Source: Marimicrobium sp913061115
GTDB lineage: Bacteria > Pseudomonadota > Gammaproteobacteria > Pseudomonadales > Halieaceae
DNA: 64,000 nt
Assembly: GCF_047729875.1 (NCBI RefSeq)
Contig: NZ_CP159826.1
Location: forward strand, 248,001-312,000
Reading direction: 5' to 3'
Position numbers and translations under genes: made by a program. Below the pieces are notes generated by a model. It ran no database searches and had not been told where the DNA came from. It worked only from the letters and a program-made list of their open reading frames with translations. This document shows, one piece after another, positions 36,372-44,925 of the stretch. Each line of letters begins with the position of its first letter. Position 1 is the first letter of the stretch.

Positions 36372-37825
36372 TTAGTCCGTGCTACTTCGTTATTTTCGGT
36401 GCTACCGGTGACCTAGCGGTCAGCAAACTATTGCCAGCGCTTTATTACCTCAGCAGGGAGGGGCGCCTGCCTGAAAATCTTGCCTTTTTAGGTGTCTCAA
36501 GGCGAGATTGGAACAACAATCAATGGCAAGCCTTTATGTATGAGAAGTTGCCACAGCGGCTTGGCAAGGAATACAACGACGATGACTTCCACGTTTTCGT
36601 GAATCGTTTCAGTTATACCCAAGTGATACACGACCACCCTGAGCATTACGTCAATTTAAAACAGGAGTTGGGTAAGCCCCGTGAGGGTGTTTGTGCCAAC
36701 GTTGTGTTCTACCTTGCGATTTCTCCGTCTGATTTTTCTGTGGTGGTAAGCCAGCTCGATGCCGCCGGTCTGAGCGGGCGCCTGCTTGGAAACCGCATTG
36801 TTTTAGAGAAGCCCTTTGGCCATGATTTAGCATCGGCGCGGGAGCTCAACCAGCATCTGCATAGCCACTTCGAGGAAGAACAGATTTATCGGATTGATCA
36901 TTACTTGGGAAAAGAAACGGTGCAGAATCTGTTGGTGTTTCGTTTCGCCAACAGTTTGGTTGAGCCGATTTGGAATCGTAACTACATCGACCACGTGCAG
37001 ATTACTGTTGCTGAGAGTAAGGGCATTGGCAGTCGCGCCGGATATTTTGACAACACAGGCGCGTTGCGAGACGTACTGCAGAACCACATGATGCAGCTTC
37101 TCTCTGTAGTAGCGATGGAGCCACCGGCACAGCTCGATGATGATGCGCTACGCGATGAAAAGGTTAAAGTGCTGCGTTCAATCCGCCCTGTTCCCAGCGA
37201 TGCAGTTAGCCATCATGCAGTGCGTGCGCAGTATGAAGCCGGTGATGGTGCGGTGGCTTATCAGGACGAGCCTGGTGTCGCCAAAAACTCCATGACGGAA
37301 ACCTATGTTGCCGCAAAATTTTATGTTGATAACTGGCGCTGGTCCGGTGTGCCATTTTATCTGCGGACAGGTAAGCGTATGGCGCAGGATTTGACTATTG
37401 TGAGCCTGCGGCTCAAGCAGCCGCCGCTGAAGTTGTTTCGCGAGGCGCCCATGGAGGAAATTGAGCCTAATTGGATCGTGTTATCGATTCAGCCGGATGA
37501 AAGTATGCATATTGAACTGCAGGCCAAGGAGCCAGGGTTAGATATGAGTACCCGAACATTACAACTGCACGCTTCGTTTCGTGATGACAATCAGCGTCAG
37601 CTTGGAGCCTATGAAGCGCTGCTGATGGATGTTATCGAAGGCGACCACAGTTTGTTTATTCGCTTTGACGAAGTGGAATGGTCATGGAAAGTGGTGGACC
37701 CGATACTGCGCCAGTTCAGCCTTGAGCAGGAATTTATTCAGAGCTATCGGGCAGGAAGCTGGGGGCCGGAAGAAGCGAGTCAGTTGTTTGACAGCAGCGA
37801 TCAAAGCTGGCGCAATCATATTTAG
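36368..37825 (+). CDS. zwf: Glucose-6-phosphate 1-dehydrogenase
   Basis: A 485-residue enzyme oxidising glucose 6-phosphate to 6-phosphogluconolactone. The N-terminal FGATGDLAVSKLLPALYYL is the cofactor motif, RIDHYLGKETVQN is the active-site signature and the C-terminal domain is full length. The start is GTG in a GTGA overlap with gnd. It is followed two bases later by pgl, giving the complete oxidative pentose-phosphate branch in reverse enzymatic order (gnd-zwf-pgl). Confidence 0.96.
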   Translation: MISPCYFVIFGATGDLAVSKLLPALYYLSREGRLPENLAFLGVSRRDWNNNQWQAFMYEKLPQRLGKEYNDDDFHVFVNRFSYTQVIHDHPEHYVNLKQELGKPREGVCANVVFYLAISPSDFSVVVSQLDAAGLSGRLLGNRIVLEKPFGHDLASARELNQHLHSHFEEEQIYRIDHYLGKETVQNLLVFRFANSLVEPIWNRNYIDHVQITVAESKGIGSRAGYFDNTGALRDVLQNHMMQLLSVVAMEPPAQLDDDALRDEKVKVLRSIRPVPSDAVSHHAVRAQYEAGDGAVAYQDEPGVAKNSMTETYVAAKFYVDNWRWSGVPFYLRTGKRMAQDLTIVSLRLKQPPLKLFREAPMEEIEPNWIVLSIQPDESMHIELQAKEPGLDMSTRTLQLHASFRDDNQRQLGAYEALLMDVIEGDHSLFIRFDEVEWSWKVVDPILRQFSLEQEFIQSYRAGSWGPEEASQLFDSSDQSWRNHI

Positions 37826-37827
37826 CG

Positions 37828-38523
37828 ATGCCGCCACGCATCCACAGATTCGTCAGTAACGATCTTTTGATCAAAGAACTTTGTGAGCGCATCGCTATTT
37901 TGGCTAATGAATGTCTCGACAGGCACGGCTATTTTAGTATCATTCTGGCGGGAGGTGAAACGCCACGTGAGTTGTATCGGCACTTACGCCACATCGCCAC
38001 TGACTGGCAGCACTGGCATATCTACTTTGGCGATGAACGCTTTCTACCAGAGGGCCATTTCGAGCGCAATGACACTATGGCAACAACGGCTTGGCTGGAT
38101 TATGTCGCTATTCCCCAAGCGCAGATACACGCGGTACCAGTGCGCGGCAATGTGAATACGGCAGCGGCAGACTATGCGGCGATTCTCCAGCAAGCGCCGG
38201 GTTTCGATCTCGCACTGCTGGGCCTGGGAGAGGACGGGCACACCGCTAGCTTATTCCCCGGCGACGTCCCGCCTGATAAATCGACAGCACTGGCGATTGC
38301 GGTCACGCATGCGCCCAAGCTACCAGCGCGAAGGGTTAGTATGAGCCCCCAATGCTTGAGTTTGTCGTCTGCTGTTTGGTTTGTAGTCAGCGGTAGCAAT
38401 AAGCGCAAGATACTGGAAGCCTGGCTGGCCGGTGCACCGTTGCCGCCTCAGGCGATCGCGCCGCACGCTGGGATTGACATATTCACCGATCTCGACATTG
38501 AGCCAAATGTTACGGGCAGCTAG
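37828..38523 (+). CDS. pgl: 6-phosphogluconolactonase
   Basis: A 231-residue DevB/SOL-type lactonase. Family motifs are LAGGETPRELYRHL, IYFGDERFLPEGHFERND and LLGLGEDGHTASLFPG. It completes the gnd-zwf-pgl operon, two bases after zwf. Its last 14 bases overlap the convergent peptidase-like gene on the minus strand. The Entner-Doudoroff genes edd/eda are not present in the window. Confidence 0.93.
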   Translation: MPPRIHRFVSNDLLIKELCERIAILANECLDRHGYFSIILAGGETPRELYRHLRHIATDWQHWHIYFGDERFLPEGHFERNDTMATTAWLDYVAIPQAQIHAVPVRGNVNTAAADYAAILQQAPGFDLALLGLGEDGHTASLFPGDVPPDKSTALAIAVTHAPKLPARRVSMSPQCLSLSSAVWFVVSGSNKRKILEAWLAGAPLPPQAIAPHAGIDIFTDLDIEPNVTGS

Positions 38524-39781
38524 CAAGTGCGCGCATAGGTGCCCCAGTAATGTCCATCACTGCCGCCCGAAAACTTGAGTTAGTGAGATCTTCGTCAGCC
38601 TGCACAAGCTTATGCACCAGCGTATCAAGTGATGCTTTTCCGCCGGTCTCACTGCGAATTTCGGCGTCAAGCGCTCGCATTATGAGTGCACTACGTGCGG
38701 TCTGTTTGCCTGTTGATCGATCTGTCGCAATGCAGGGTGTATCCGCACTCCACTGTGCCAGCCATTCAAAGGACTGATTGTAGCGAACCTTCGAGATGCC
38801 ATCTGAGCGCAGTAGCAATGTCAGGCTGTAGTATTCTGCCAACCCCTCGATAATCCAGTCCGCACCTACTTTCGAATGTAACCCGCTGACCACGTGGAAA
38901 AGCTCGTGCAATAGCGGGCTCGTGCGATTGCCGCTTATCAGTGGACGATCACTGTGCAAGTAGAGCGATCCTACGCCCGAGAGTCCGCCGCGCCACATGT
39001 CCTGAGAGCCACTGACAATGAGCAGACGCTGCGGGGTATTGGGAAAGAGCTCAACCAGTGAAGGCATTGTCCAGCGCAGGAAGGCCAGTACATCATTGGC
39101 TTGTAAGCCGCTACCAAGAGGCGCTGCTACGGTGATATGCCGCCCGTTTTTATTTTCTCGACGCACGCCCAATTCTCCCGCTATGACCCAGCCGCGTGGG
39201 GCGTCAAAATTACGGCGCGTATTATCGACTTCGAAGATCTGACCTGCTCCGCCTCCATAGGGCGTCTCTATCGACCATTGCGTGGGTGCGTTTAGGGTTA
39301 GAGTGGCTTCCGATGTGGCACCTTTGACGACGCGAGACGTGGCGCTAGGAAACAGGTGATCCAACTTTAGCAGTGCCCAAGTGGTTGTTATTCGAGCATC
39401 CCTCTTTCGATTTGACCGCTGGTGGTCAATAACGAAATCGAAATGCAGCGTGTCGCCCTTTTTGAGTGGTTTCCAAATAACACGATCGCCATTGATTTCT
39501 ATACGGGATATGGGTCGCATGTTTAGGTAGCGATCCTTGGGCATGACAAACTCAATACTGCGTACCAACTGCCTGTGTTGTTTGAGGGTCACGCTGGCGT
39601 GCGCTTGACCGGTCTTCGGGTCAAGCGTGGCGCTGTAGACCATCTGGTAGACTTTTGTAGCATCGGCGTCATTTTTCGCAGTGGCCGAGGAGGCGTATCC
39701 GGTCAATATGGTGGCGCAGATAAAAGCGCCAAACAGTATGCGTAATTGGTTTCGAACAATTGACGAGACTTCAGTCCTCAT
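38510..39781 (-). CDS. Gluzincin-type (M1/M61-like) peptidase, secreted
   Basis: About 423 residues with a hydrophobic N-terminus that looks like a signal peptide (after MRTEVSSIVRNQLRI). The zinc motif is His292-Glu-Leu-Phe-His296, with a third ligand candidate in the Glu312 stretch WIIEGLAEYYS. The HExxH...EGxxxY spacing is like the gluzincin peptidases M1/M61, but the overall sequence is divergent. The N-terminal half is beta-rich. Start choice is uncertain: ATG at 39781, ATG at 39784 or TTG at 39811. The peptidase fold is likely; the substrate is unknown. Confidence 0.7.
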   Translation of the reverse strand: MRTEVSSIVRNQLRILFGAFICATILTGYASSATAKNDADATKVYQMVYSATLDPKTGQAHASVTLKQHRQLVRSIEFVMPKDRYLNMRPISRIEINGDRVIWKPLKKGDTLHFDFVIDHQRSNRKRDARITTTWALLKLDHLFPSATSRVVKGATSEATLTLNAPTQWSIETPYGGGAGQIFEVDNTRRNFDAPRGWVIAGELGVRRENKNGRHITVAAPLGSGLQANDVLAFLRWTMPSLVELFPNTPQRLLIVSGSQDMWRGGLSGVGSLYLHSDRPLISGNRTSPLLHELFHVVSGLHSKVGADWIIEGLAEYYSLTLLLRSDGISKVRYNQSFEWLAQWSADTPCIATDRSTGKQTARSALIMRALDAEIRSETGGKASLDTLVHKLVQADEDLTNSSFRAAVMDITGAPMRALASCP

Positions 39782-39984
39782 CATCAAAGTCAATCGAGTA
39801 TTCAAGAACAAGATCCTCAGTACGAAAATTTTCCGAGCACGCCCGAATCGAACAATACGTCTGACTTATTGCGTGCCGTGCGGGACTGCAGCCCTCGGCA
39901 GGCGGATGCACTTATTGTAGGTCGTTGAGCCGGGTGACGCCAAGCGACTTTAGTTCTACCAAAACCAGTGCGGAAGTGAGCGGG

Positions 39985-40665
39985 TTAACCGAGCTTTTTC
40001 GCTATCCAGTACCATACTGCGGCATTGACGTTGAGGCCGATATGACTGCCCAACACTTCTATGTTGTGCACGTGGTGATTACTGCCCGCTTGCACAGAAG
40101 TGCGCCAGTTCACCACACCGTCGGCTTTGGTGTAGATCGCAGTCGTGGGCACGGGCGGTGGTGTCGCGAGAGTATCCTCATTGCCGCGCTCATCGGGCTG
40201 CGGGTTGAGGCGCTGGTAAAGCCGATTAGCATGAGAAGCATTCTGCCGTCCTCGCCCGAACGGGCTGCCCAATGTAATCACTTGCTCAATGCTATCGGGC
40301 TCCGAGCGGGCGATCTCTCGGGCATAGATGCCTCCTAAGGAGTGCCCTACCAATGTGATTTTGCCATTACCTGCTGCGATAAGCGACGCCATCGATTTAC
40401 GTAGACCTCCTTCGTCGAAACTTTGAGTTCCCATGTTGCGGCCCTGGTCCCAGCCCACGGCGGTGTGGCCAAGATGCCGCAGGAACTCTATTAATGGCCG
40501 GTTGCCGCGGTCGTCACCCAGAAATCCCGGAATAACCATCACGCTTTGTGGTCGTTGGGTGGGTGGTAGTTTGCGTAGCAGTGGGGTGGCTATTTTTAGG
40601 AATATAGCGTCCGTCAGTGCGCGCGGGGCATCACTCAAAGCCAGCAGCAAATTGGGCGGCTTCAC
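39985..40665 (-). CDS. Lipase-like alpha/beta-hydrolase
   Basis: A 226-residue hydrolase with the nucleophile elbow GHSLGG (Ser in LVGHSLGGIYA). The sequence SVMVIPGFLGDD near residue 42 gives the oxyanion loop, and the late His is in NHHVHNIEVLGSHIGL. It resembles PGAP1/esterase-like lipases of pseudomonads. Its GTG start overlaps the wax ester synthase stop by four bases (GTGA), so the two are translationally coupled and may act in storage-lipid turnover. Confidence 0.82.
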   Translation of the reverse strand: MKPPNLLLALSDAPRALTDAIFLKIATPLLRKLPPTQRPQSVMVIPGFLGDDRGNRPLIEFLRHLGHTAVGWDQGRNMGTQSFDEGGLRKSMASLIAAGNGKITLVGHSLGGIYAREIARSEPDSIEQVITLGSPFGRGRQNASHANRLYQRLNPQPDERGNEDTLATPPPVPTTAIYTKADGVVNWRTSVQAGSNHHVHNIEVLGSHIGLNVNAAVWYWIAKKLG

Positions 40666-42170
40666 GCTTGAGCGGCACGCTTGGGCTTGGGCTTGGGCTT
40701 GGGCTTGGGCTTGGGTTTGGTGCTGGTGGCCTTTTTTGATTTGGCTGCCGTTGCTTTCACAGTGGAATTTGCTGCGGCTAACAATTCATCAAAACTGTCT
40801 TGCAAACACTGTCGATAGAAGTCTGGATCCGGCATCATCACGCGGCAACTGGTTGCGCTGATAGTGAACTGGCCACAGTAGCTGCCGATCACATGGAACA
40901 GCCCGACACCATCCTGAACGGGCCCGGTACCAAAATTCGCGACCATTTTTGCGCCGGTGTGATAAAGGGGTATTGGTGGCCCCGGCACGTTCGTAATCAC
41001 GCAGTTGAAAGAAGGATTCATATGGTTGGCCAAGCCCCAGCGGCTCGCTAAGCGGGCCGCCTGCGCGGTCAGCATGGAGGGTATGAACTGTGTGTAATCC
41101 GTCATTGCTTTGGCGCCGATAGCGTTGGTCAGCTCCTTGGCCTTGCTGCTACTGTCATGCACCGCTTGCAGCCGCTCTAGAGGGTCTGCCACATCACTGC
41201 GCACCTGTACCGTCATGGTGGCGACGATATTGCCCCCGGACGTGTCCTTGTCCGAACGGATATTGATGGGTGCCATGGCCGCCAGTGAGTGCGCGGGCAA
41301 TTCGTCATGAAATTGCAGGTACTTTCGCAGGGCGCCGCCGACGATGGCGATGGCGGCGTCATTGACGGTGGCACCGGCGACTGAATTCTTGATTTTTTTC
41401 ACATCATCTAGGGCTACGCTCATCGCATTGAATACCCGGTGCGGCGATACCGTACGATTAAAGCGGGTGCGCGGCACATTCCTAACACGGCTCAGCTGGC
41501 CACGGGACAGTCCGGCAACTGCCTTGGCCATGCCCGGCATGGTATTGCGGGCCACACTGACAAAGTGGAACGGCTTGCGAATGTTGTTGAGCTGGGCTCT
41601 GAGCATGAGTTCTATTGAGGAGGGTTCGGTGTCGACACTGATCGTCTTGGTTTTGGGCGCAGCGGTGTAATCCGGTGTCAGGTCGTGGGTTGCCGCTGTC
41701 AATTCCATGCCAGAGGTGCCATCAATAGCGGCATGGTGTGTCTTGGAAAACATGGCAAAGCTGCCCTTGGGAACACCTTCTACGTTGTCCAAGCCTTCGA
41801 TAATATAGAGCTCCCACAGCGGGTGCGCGCGGTCCAACTGCCGTGCGTGAAGGCGTGAGATTACAATGCACAGTTGACGCCAGTCGCCTGGCTTGGGCAG
41901 TGCGATGTGCCGGATGTGGAATTCTGGATCATAGGCACCGTCGGTGACCCAGTAGGGGTGATCAAAATTCAGTGGGACCTTCAGTAATTTCTGCGTCATC
42001 ACAGGAAGACCCATCAAGCGATTGTTGGTGTTCCGTATGATTTCCTTGAACCGGACTTTGCCGCCGGGGGCGGTGGATTGATCATAAATTGACAGCCCCG
42101 ATATGTGCATCGGGGCATTGGGTGTTTCCGCATAGAGAAATGAAGCGTCTAGGCCCGTTAGCTGTTTCAT
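40662..42170 (-). CDS. Wax ester synthase / acyl-CoA:diacylglycerol acyltransferase (WS/DGAT)
   Basis: A 502-residue acyltransferase of the WS/DGAT family that makes wax esters or triacylglycerols from acyl-CoA. The catalytic motif HHAAIDG (His145-His146 and Asp150) is intact, and the N-terminal LDASFLYAETPNAPMHISGL is typical. The C-terminus carries an unusual low-complexity tail, (Lys-Pro)n, encoded by a TTGGGC hexanucleotide tandem repeat. The tail is likely solvent-exposed and basic. Coupled downstream is a lipase-like hydrolase. Confidence 0.93.
   Translation of the reverse strand: MKQLTGLDASFLYAETPNAPMHISGLSIYDQSTAPGGKVRFKEIIRNTNNRLMGLPVMTQKLLKVPLNFDHPYWVTDGAYDPEFHIRHIALPKPGDWRQLCIVISRLHARQLDRAHPLWELYIIEGLDNVEGVPKGSFAMFSKTHHAAIDGTSGMELTAATHDLTPDYTAAPKTKTISVDTEPSSIELMLRAQLNNIRKPFHFVSVARNTMPGMAKAVAGLSRGQLSRVRNVPRTRFNRTVSPHRVFNAMSVALDDVKKIKNSVAGATVNDAAIAIVGGALRKYLQFHDELPAHSLAAMAPINIRSDKDTSGGNIVATMTVQVRSDVADPLERLQAVHDSSSKAKELTNAIGAKAMTDYTQFIPSMLTAQAARLASRWGLANHMNPSFNCVITNVPGPPIPLYHTGAKMVANFGTGPVQDGVGLFHVIGSYCGQFTISATSCRVMMPDPDFYRQCLQDSFDELLAAANSTVKATAAKSKKATSTKPKPKPKPKPKPKRAAQA
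40681..40716. repeat. Hexanucleotide tandem repeat encoding a Lys-Pro tail
   Basis: TTGGGC is repeated five times and followed by TTGGGT within the 3' end of the WS/DGAT gene. On the coding strand it encodes (Lys-Pro) repeats near the C-terminus. The unit is six bases, so copy-number change keeps the frame and would only lengthen or shorten the tail. Confidence 0.9.
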
Positions 42171-42536
42171 AGATTGGATCTCCTGTCATGGGCTAGAGGG
42201 CATACTGGACCTCGACACTATAGGTCTGCAGTTGGTTAGCGTAGCCGCTGATCGCGCCGAAGCTATTTATGGATTCACGCTGACCCAGATTTCTTCTTCG
42301 GTCAGATTCTCGCCACGGAGAATAACACGGATACCCTGGGCAGGGTCGCTACGCCATAAAAACTACTTGGGCGCCTGTCACATAGGTGACACTCGAGCCA
42401 TTGTTTTCGATGCCACCCCTGATGACGGGCGGTTGCAGGCAGCGCTCTGATATCACCGCTCCTCGTGATCTCTAGCGCGTGGCGTGCTAGTCTTTAGGAT
42501 ACGCACATTGAATTAGCCATCTGCTGGAGAATAACT
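42171..42536. other. Intergenic region with a possible degraded small gene
   Basis: Between WS/DGAT (leftward) and the glycine-zipper lipoprotein (rightward) are 366 bases. Promoters for both are expected here. Two short overlapping minus-strand frames (42349-42456 and 42267-42362) read as sensible peptide only if joined by a frameshift; see the separate entry. No other features seen. Confidence 0.4.
42267..42456 (-). pseudogene. Possible frameshifted small gene
   Basis: A minus-strand frame starting GTG at 42456 (GAGGAG just upstream) reads about 35 residues (GGIENNGSSVTYVTG...) to a stop at 42349. A second frame overlapping it reads DPAQGIRVILRGENLT and EEEIWVSVNP to a stop at 42267. Joined at about 42350-42362, they would give about 62 residues. 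I do not recognise a family; it could be a chance frame or a sequencing or real frameshift. Confidence 0.25.
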
Positions 42537-42896
42537 GTGAAGAATATAGTGGTCGCCATCATAGTGCCGCTGGTTATTATTGCCTGCACGACGACGGACG
42601 AAATCATCATCGATCAGAAAGGCGTCAATATGAGCGCTTATCAGCAGGACCTGGCCGAGTGCCAAACGTATGCCAAGCAGGTCAAGACTGGAGAGAAAGC
42701 CACCAAAGGCGCTGCTTCAGGTGCGTTAGTGGGCGGCTTAATCGGCGCGATTACCGGAGGCAGTAGCGGCGCAGTCACGGGGGCCGGTGTGGGTGCCGTT
42801 GGCGGTGGCGCAAAGGGTGCGAACCAGGGCCAGCAGAGTGAGGTGCAGGTTGTTAAGCGCTGCCTCAGTGGTCGCGGTTATCGGGTACTTAACTAG
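42537..42896 (+). CDS. Glycine-zipper small lipoprotein
   Basis: A 119-residue protein with a GTG start, a signal segment and lipobox IIAC. A glycine-zipper stretch follows (SGALVGGLIGAITGG and AGVGAVGGGAKGA), a pattern that can insert into membranes and form oligomers, as in the OmpA-like/Rick17kDa families. It is near the outer membrane by topology. Its function is unknown. The adjacent AsmA-family gene is convergent, 12 bases after its stop. Confidence 0.75.
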   Translation: MKNIVVAIIVPLVIIACTTTDEIIIDQKGVNMSAYQQDLAECQTYAKQVKTGEKATKGAASGALVGGLIGAITGGSSGAVTGAGVGAVGGGAKGANQGQQSEVQVVKRCLSGRGYRVLN

Positions 42897-42908
42897 CAGC
42901 GAGGTGGG

Positions 42909-44693
42909 CTAGTCCCCTCTGTTAAATAGTTTATTGAACAGCTTGCTCGCCTTCTTTTCGAGCTTATCCAACCCTTCATTAATGGTTAGGTCTTGCACGA
43001 TTTTCGCTGTGTCCACGCGGCACCAGCTGGCCGGCTCCGTGCCCACACTGCCGGCACAGTTGACCGGCCAGTCGATGGCAGTCAGACGCTTACTGACCCG
43101 ACAGGCGTGATCCAGTTGCTCCAGTTTCTCTGACAAACGGCCTTTGAAGGCCGCAACAAAATTCTGTTTGACCAGATCGTAGTTTCCACTGCCGATGAGT
43201 GCAATCCCCGGCAGTTCGGCGCGGAGGGGGTTCAGGGTTGCCTTCCCGTTCGCTACCTGAATGCTGGCGAAAAGCGTCTCAAAGCGGGTGTTGGCAGGAA
43301 AACTCGCCGTTAGTGACTCATTATTGGTGAGCGCTACCGCTTTACACAGCGACTTCTCGACACTGATGCCCTGCAGTACCACGTTGTCAGTGGTTAGTTT
43401 GATGGGGCCATTCAGGGCCGCTATCAGCTCGTTTGTTGAGCGTCCCCGACTGCCCAGTTGCCAGTTCACTGTGGCGTTGCCGGAGAGCATCCGTGCTGAT
43501 TCGGTTGCTGCCAAGGCCGTGGCGATATCGAGTCGTGTGAGGCTGCCTCTTGTCTTGAGAGAGGCGGTATCACCCCTGCCGTCCAAGGTGGCAGTAGCAG
43601 CCAGCTCGCCGCCATACAGATTCCCTGTCAGATCCGATACCTCGATCAGGCCATTAAGCGCGCGTAAATTGATATGTAGATTGTTCACTGTGTGGTCGCC
43701 AAAGCGGGCGCTTTTAATGTCGAGTACGGCCTGGGTGTCGATCAGGCGCAAGGCGGCCAGGGGCAGAGCTTCATTCCAGCCTGCCGATGTAGATACCTCC
43801 CCAGCCGCAGTAGCAGCCTTGGGCCCCGCCAGTGCCAGTAGTGCCTTATCCAAAACATTAATCTGTAAAACGGCGTCGACCCTAGGGCTCTCGCCGTTGG
43901 CATAATGTAGGCTTCCTGTGCCGTGAGTCTCTCCCGACTCGAATGTCAGCTGCAGGTCTGCCACCTCGCGTGAGACGTCAATGGTGCCGTTGGTTTGCAC
44001 CTGGACAGGTATGGCTGTGGCCCCACTTATCTTCATCACGATGTTATCTAAGTTGATTTGTTGCGTGTGTTGGTTGATACGAAGATTGCCGTCCAGACTC
44101 AGCGCCATAGGCTGTTCGCCAGGCCGTGTTAATTGCAGTTCTATCGCAATAGGACTCTGCTCTAGGTTCAGGTTCATCGCCTGCAGTTTAACCAGCTCCA
44201 GTAGGGTAGAAACCGCGCCAGTCGAATCGATTTCTTCCCAGCGAGCATCGGTAATCAGCAGTCGCTTCACCCTGAGCGAAAGAGGCACTGCAAGGGCAGC
44301 AACTCCATCGGCAGCAATGTCAGTTCCACGGGTGCCGTTGTCGACCCCTTCCGTGTGAGGCTCACTGCGGACAATCAGACCTTCCAAGCTGACGGTGTCA
44401 ATTGCGATATTGCCTTTGAGTAGAGGCAACAGTTGTACCCCCATTTTAACTGAGCGTGCCCGCAGGTCTCGATGGTCTTGCCCATCCAGCACCACAGCGA
44501 CATCGGACAGAGAAATGCCCAGTGTTGGGAACAGGGTCAGTTCGGTGTCACCCGCGACGGTCAGCGTCGCGCCGGTCTGCTTATAGAGAGCCGATGTCGC
44601 GATGTCCAATATGGCTGCTTTGTCAGCCAGCAGTGGTATCAGCGCCACAGCCAAGATTAGTAGCAGCAGTGGAATCAAGACTATGCGGTACAT
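42909..44693 (-). CDS. AsmA family protein
   Basis: A 594-residue protein with one N-terminal membrane anchor (residues 3-22, IVLIPLLLLILAVALIPLL) and a long beta-rich periplasmic body. It shows the AsmA N-terminal pattern LSLSDVAV/IDTVSLEGLIV and a C-terminal NLDLVKQNFV-like region (NYDLVKQNFVAAFKGRL). AsmA-like proteins are lipid-transfer candidates between inner and outer membrane. This fits the lipid-rich neighbourhood, but no direct link is shown. The start ATG at 44693 is the first of the membrane segment. Confidence 0.85.
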   Translation of the reverse strand: MYRIVLIPLLLLILAVALIPLLADKAAILDIATSALYKQTGATLTVAGDTELTLFPTLGISLSDVAVVLDGQDHRDLRARSVKMGVQLLPLLKGNIAIDTVSLEGLIVRSEPHTEGVDNGTRGTDIAADGVAALAVPLSLRVKRLLITDARWEEIDSTGAVSTLLELVKLQAMNLNLEQSPIAIELQLTRPGEQPMALSLDGNLRINQHTQQINLDNIVMKISGATAIPVQVQTNGTIDVSREVADLQLTFESGETHGTGSLHYANGESPRVDAVLQINVLDKALLALAGPKAATAAGEVSTSAGWNEALPLAALRLIDTQAVLDIKSARFGDHTVNNLHINLRALNGLIEVSDLTGNLYGGELAATATLDGRGDTASLKTRGSLTRLDIATALAATESARMLSGNATVNWQLGSRGRSTNELIAALNGPIKLTTDNVVLQGISVEKSLCKAVALTNNESLTASFPANTRFETLFASIQVANGKATLNPLRAELPGIALIGSGNYDLVKQNFVAAFKGRLSEKLEQLDHACRVSKRLTAIDWPVNCAGSVGTEPASWCRVDTAKIVQDLTINEGLDKLEKKASKLFNKLFNRGD

Positions 44694-44925
44694 GTAAGGC
44701 TCCTCATATTAGGTCGGCGCAGCGTCATTTCTTCACTCTGACAATAGTAAAGCAGGCTGTATTTTAGTGCTTGTGAATTCGACAAGTATCGCCATAAATG
44801 CGTTCAGTACGGCGGGCGACGAGGTAGGGTGTGTTTTCACCCGGCGTGCAATCTGTGATATGTTTTGTCGTGAGGCAATGTCAACTTGCCATAAGATAAC
44901 GATAGGGATTAAGCGGGGACGCTCT

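Noticed and set aside
43261..43905. Long plus-strand frame of 214 residues inside the AsmA gene
   Set aside because: Antisense shadow of a strong AsmA coding sequence; Ser/Ala/Arg/Val-rich composition and no ribosome site.
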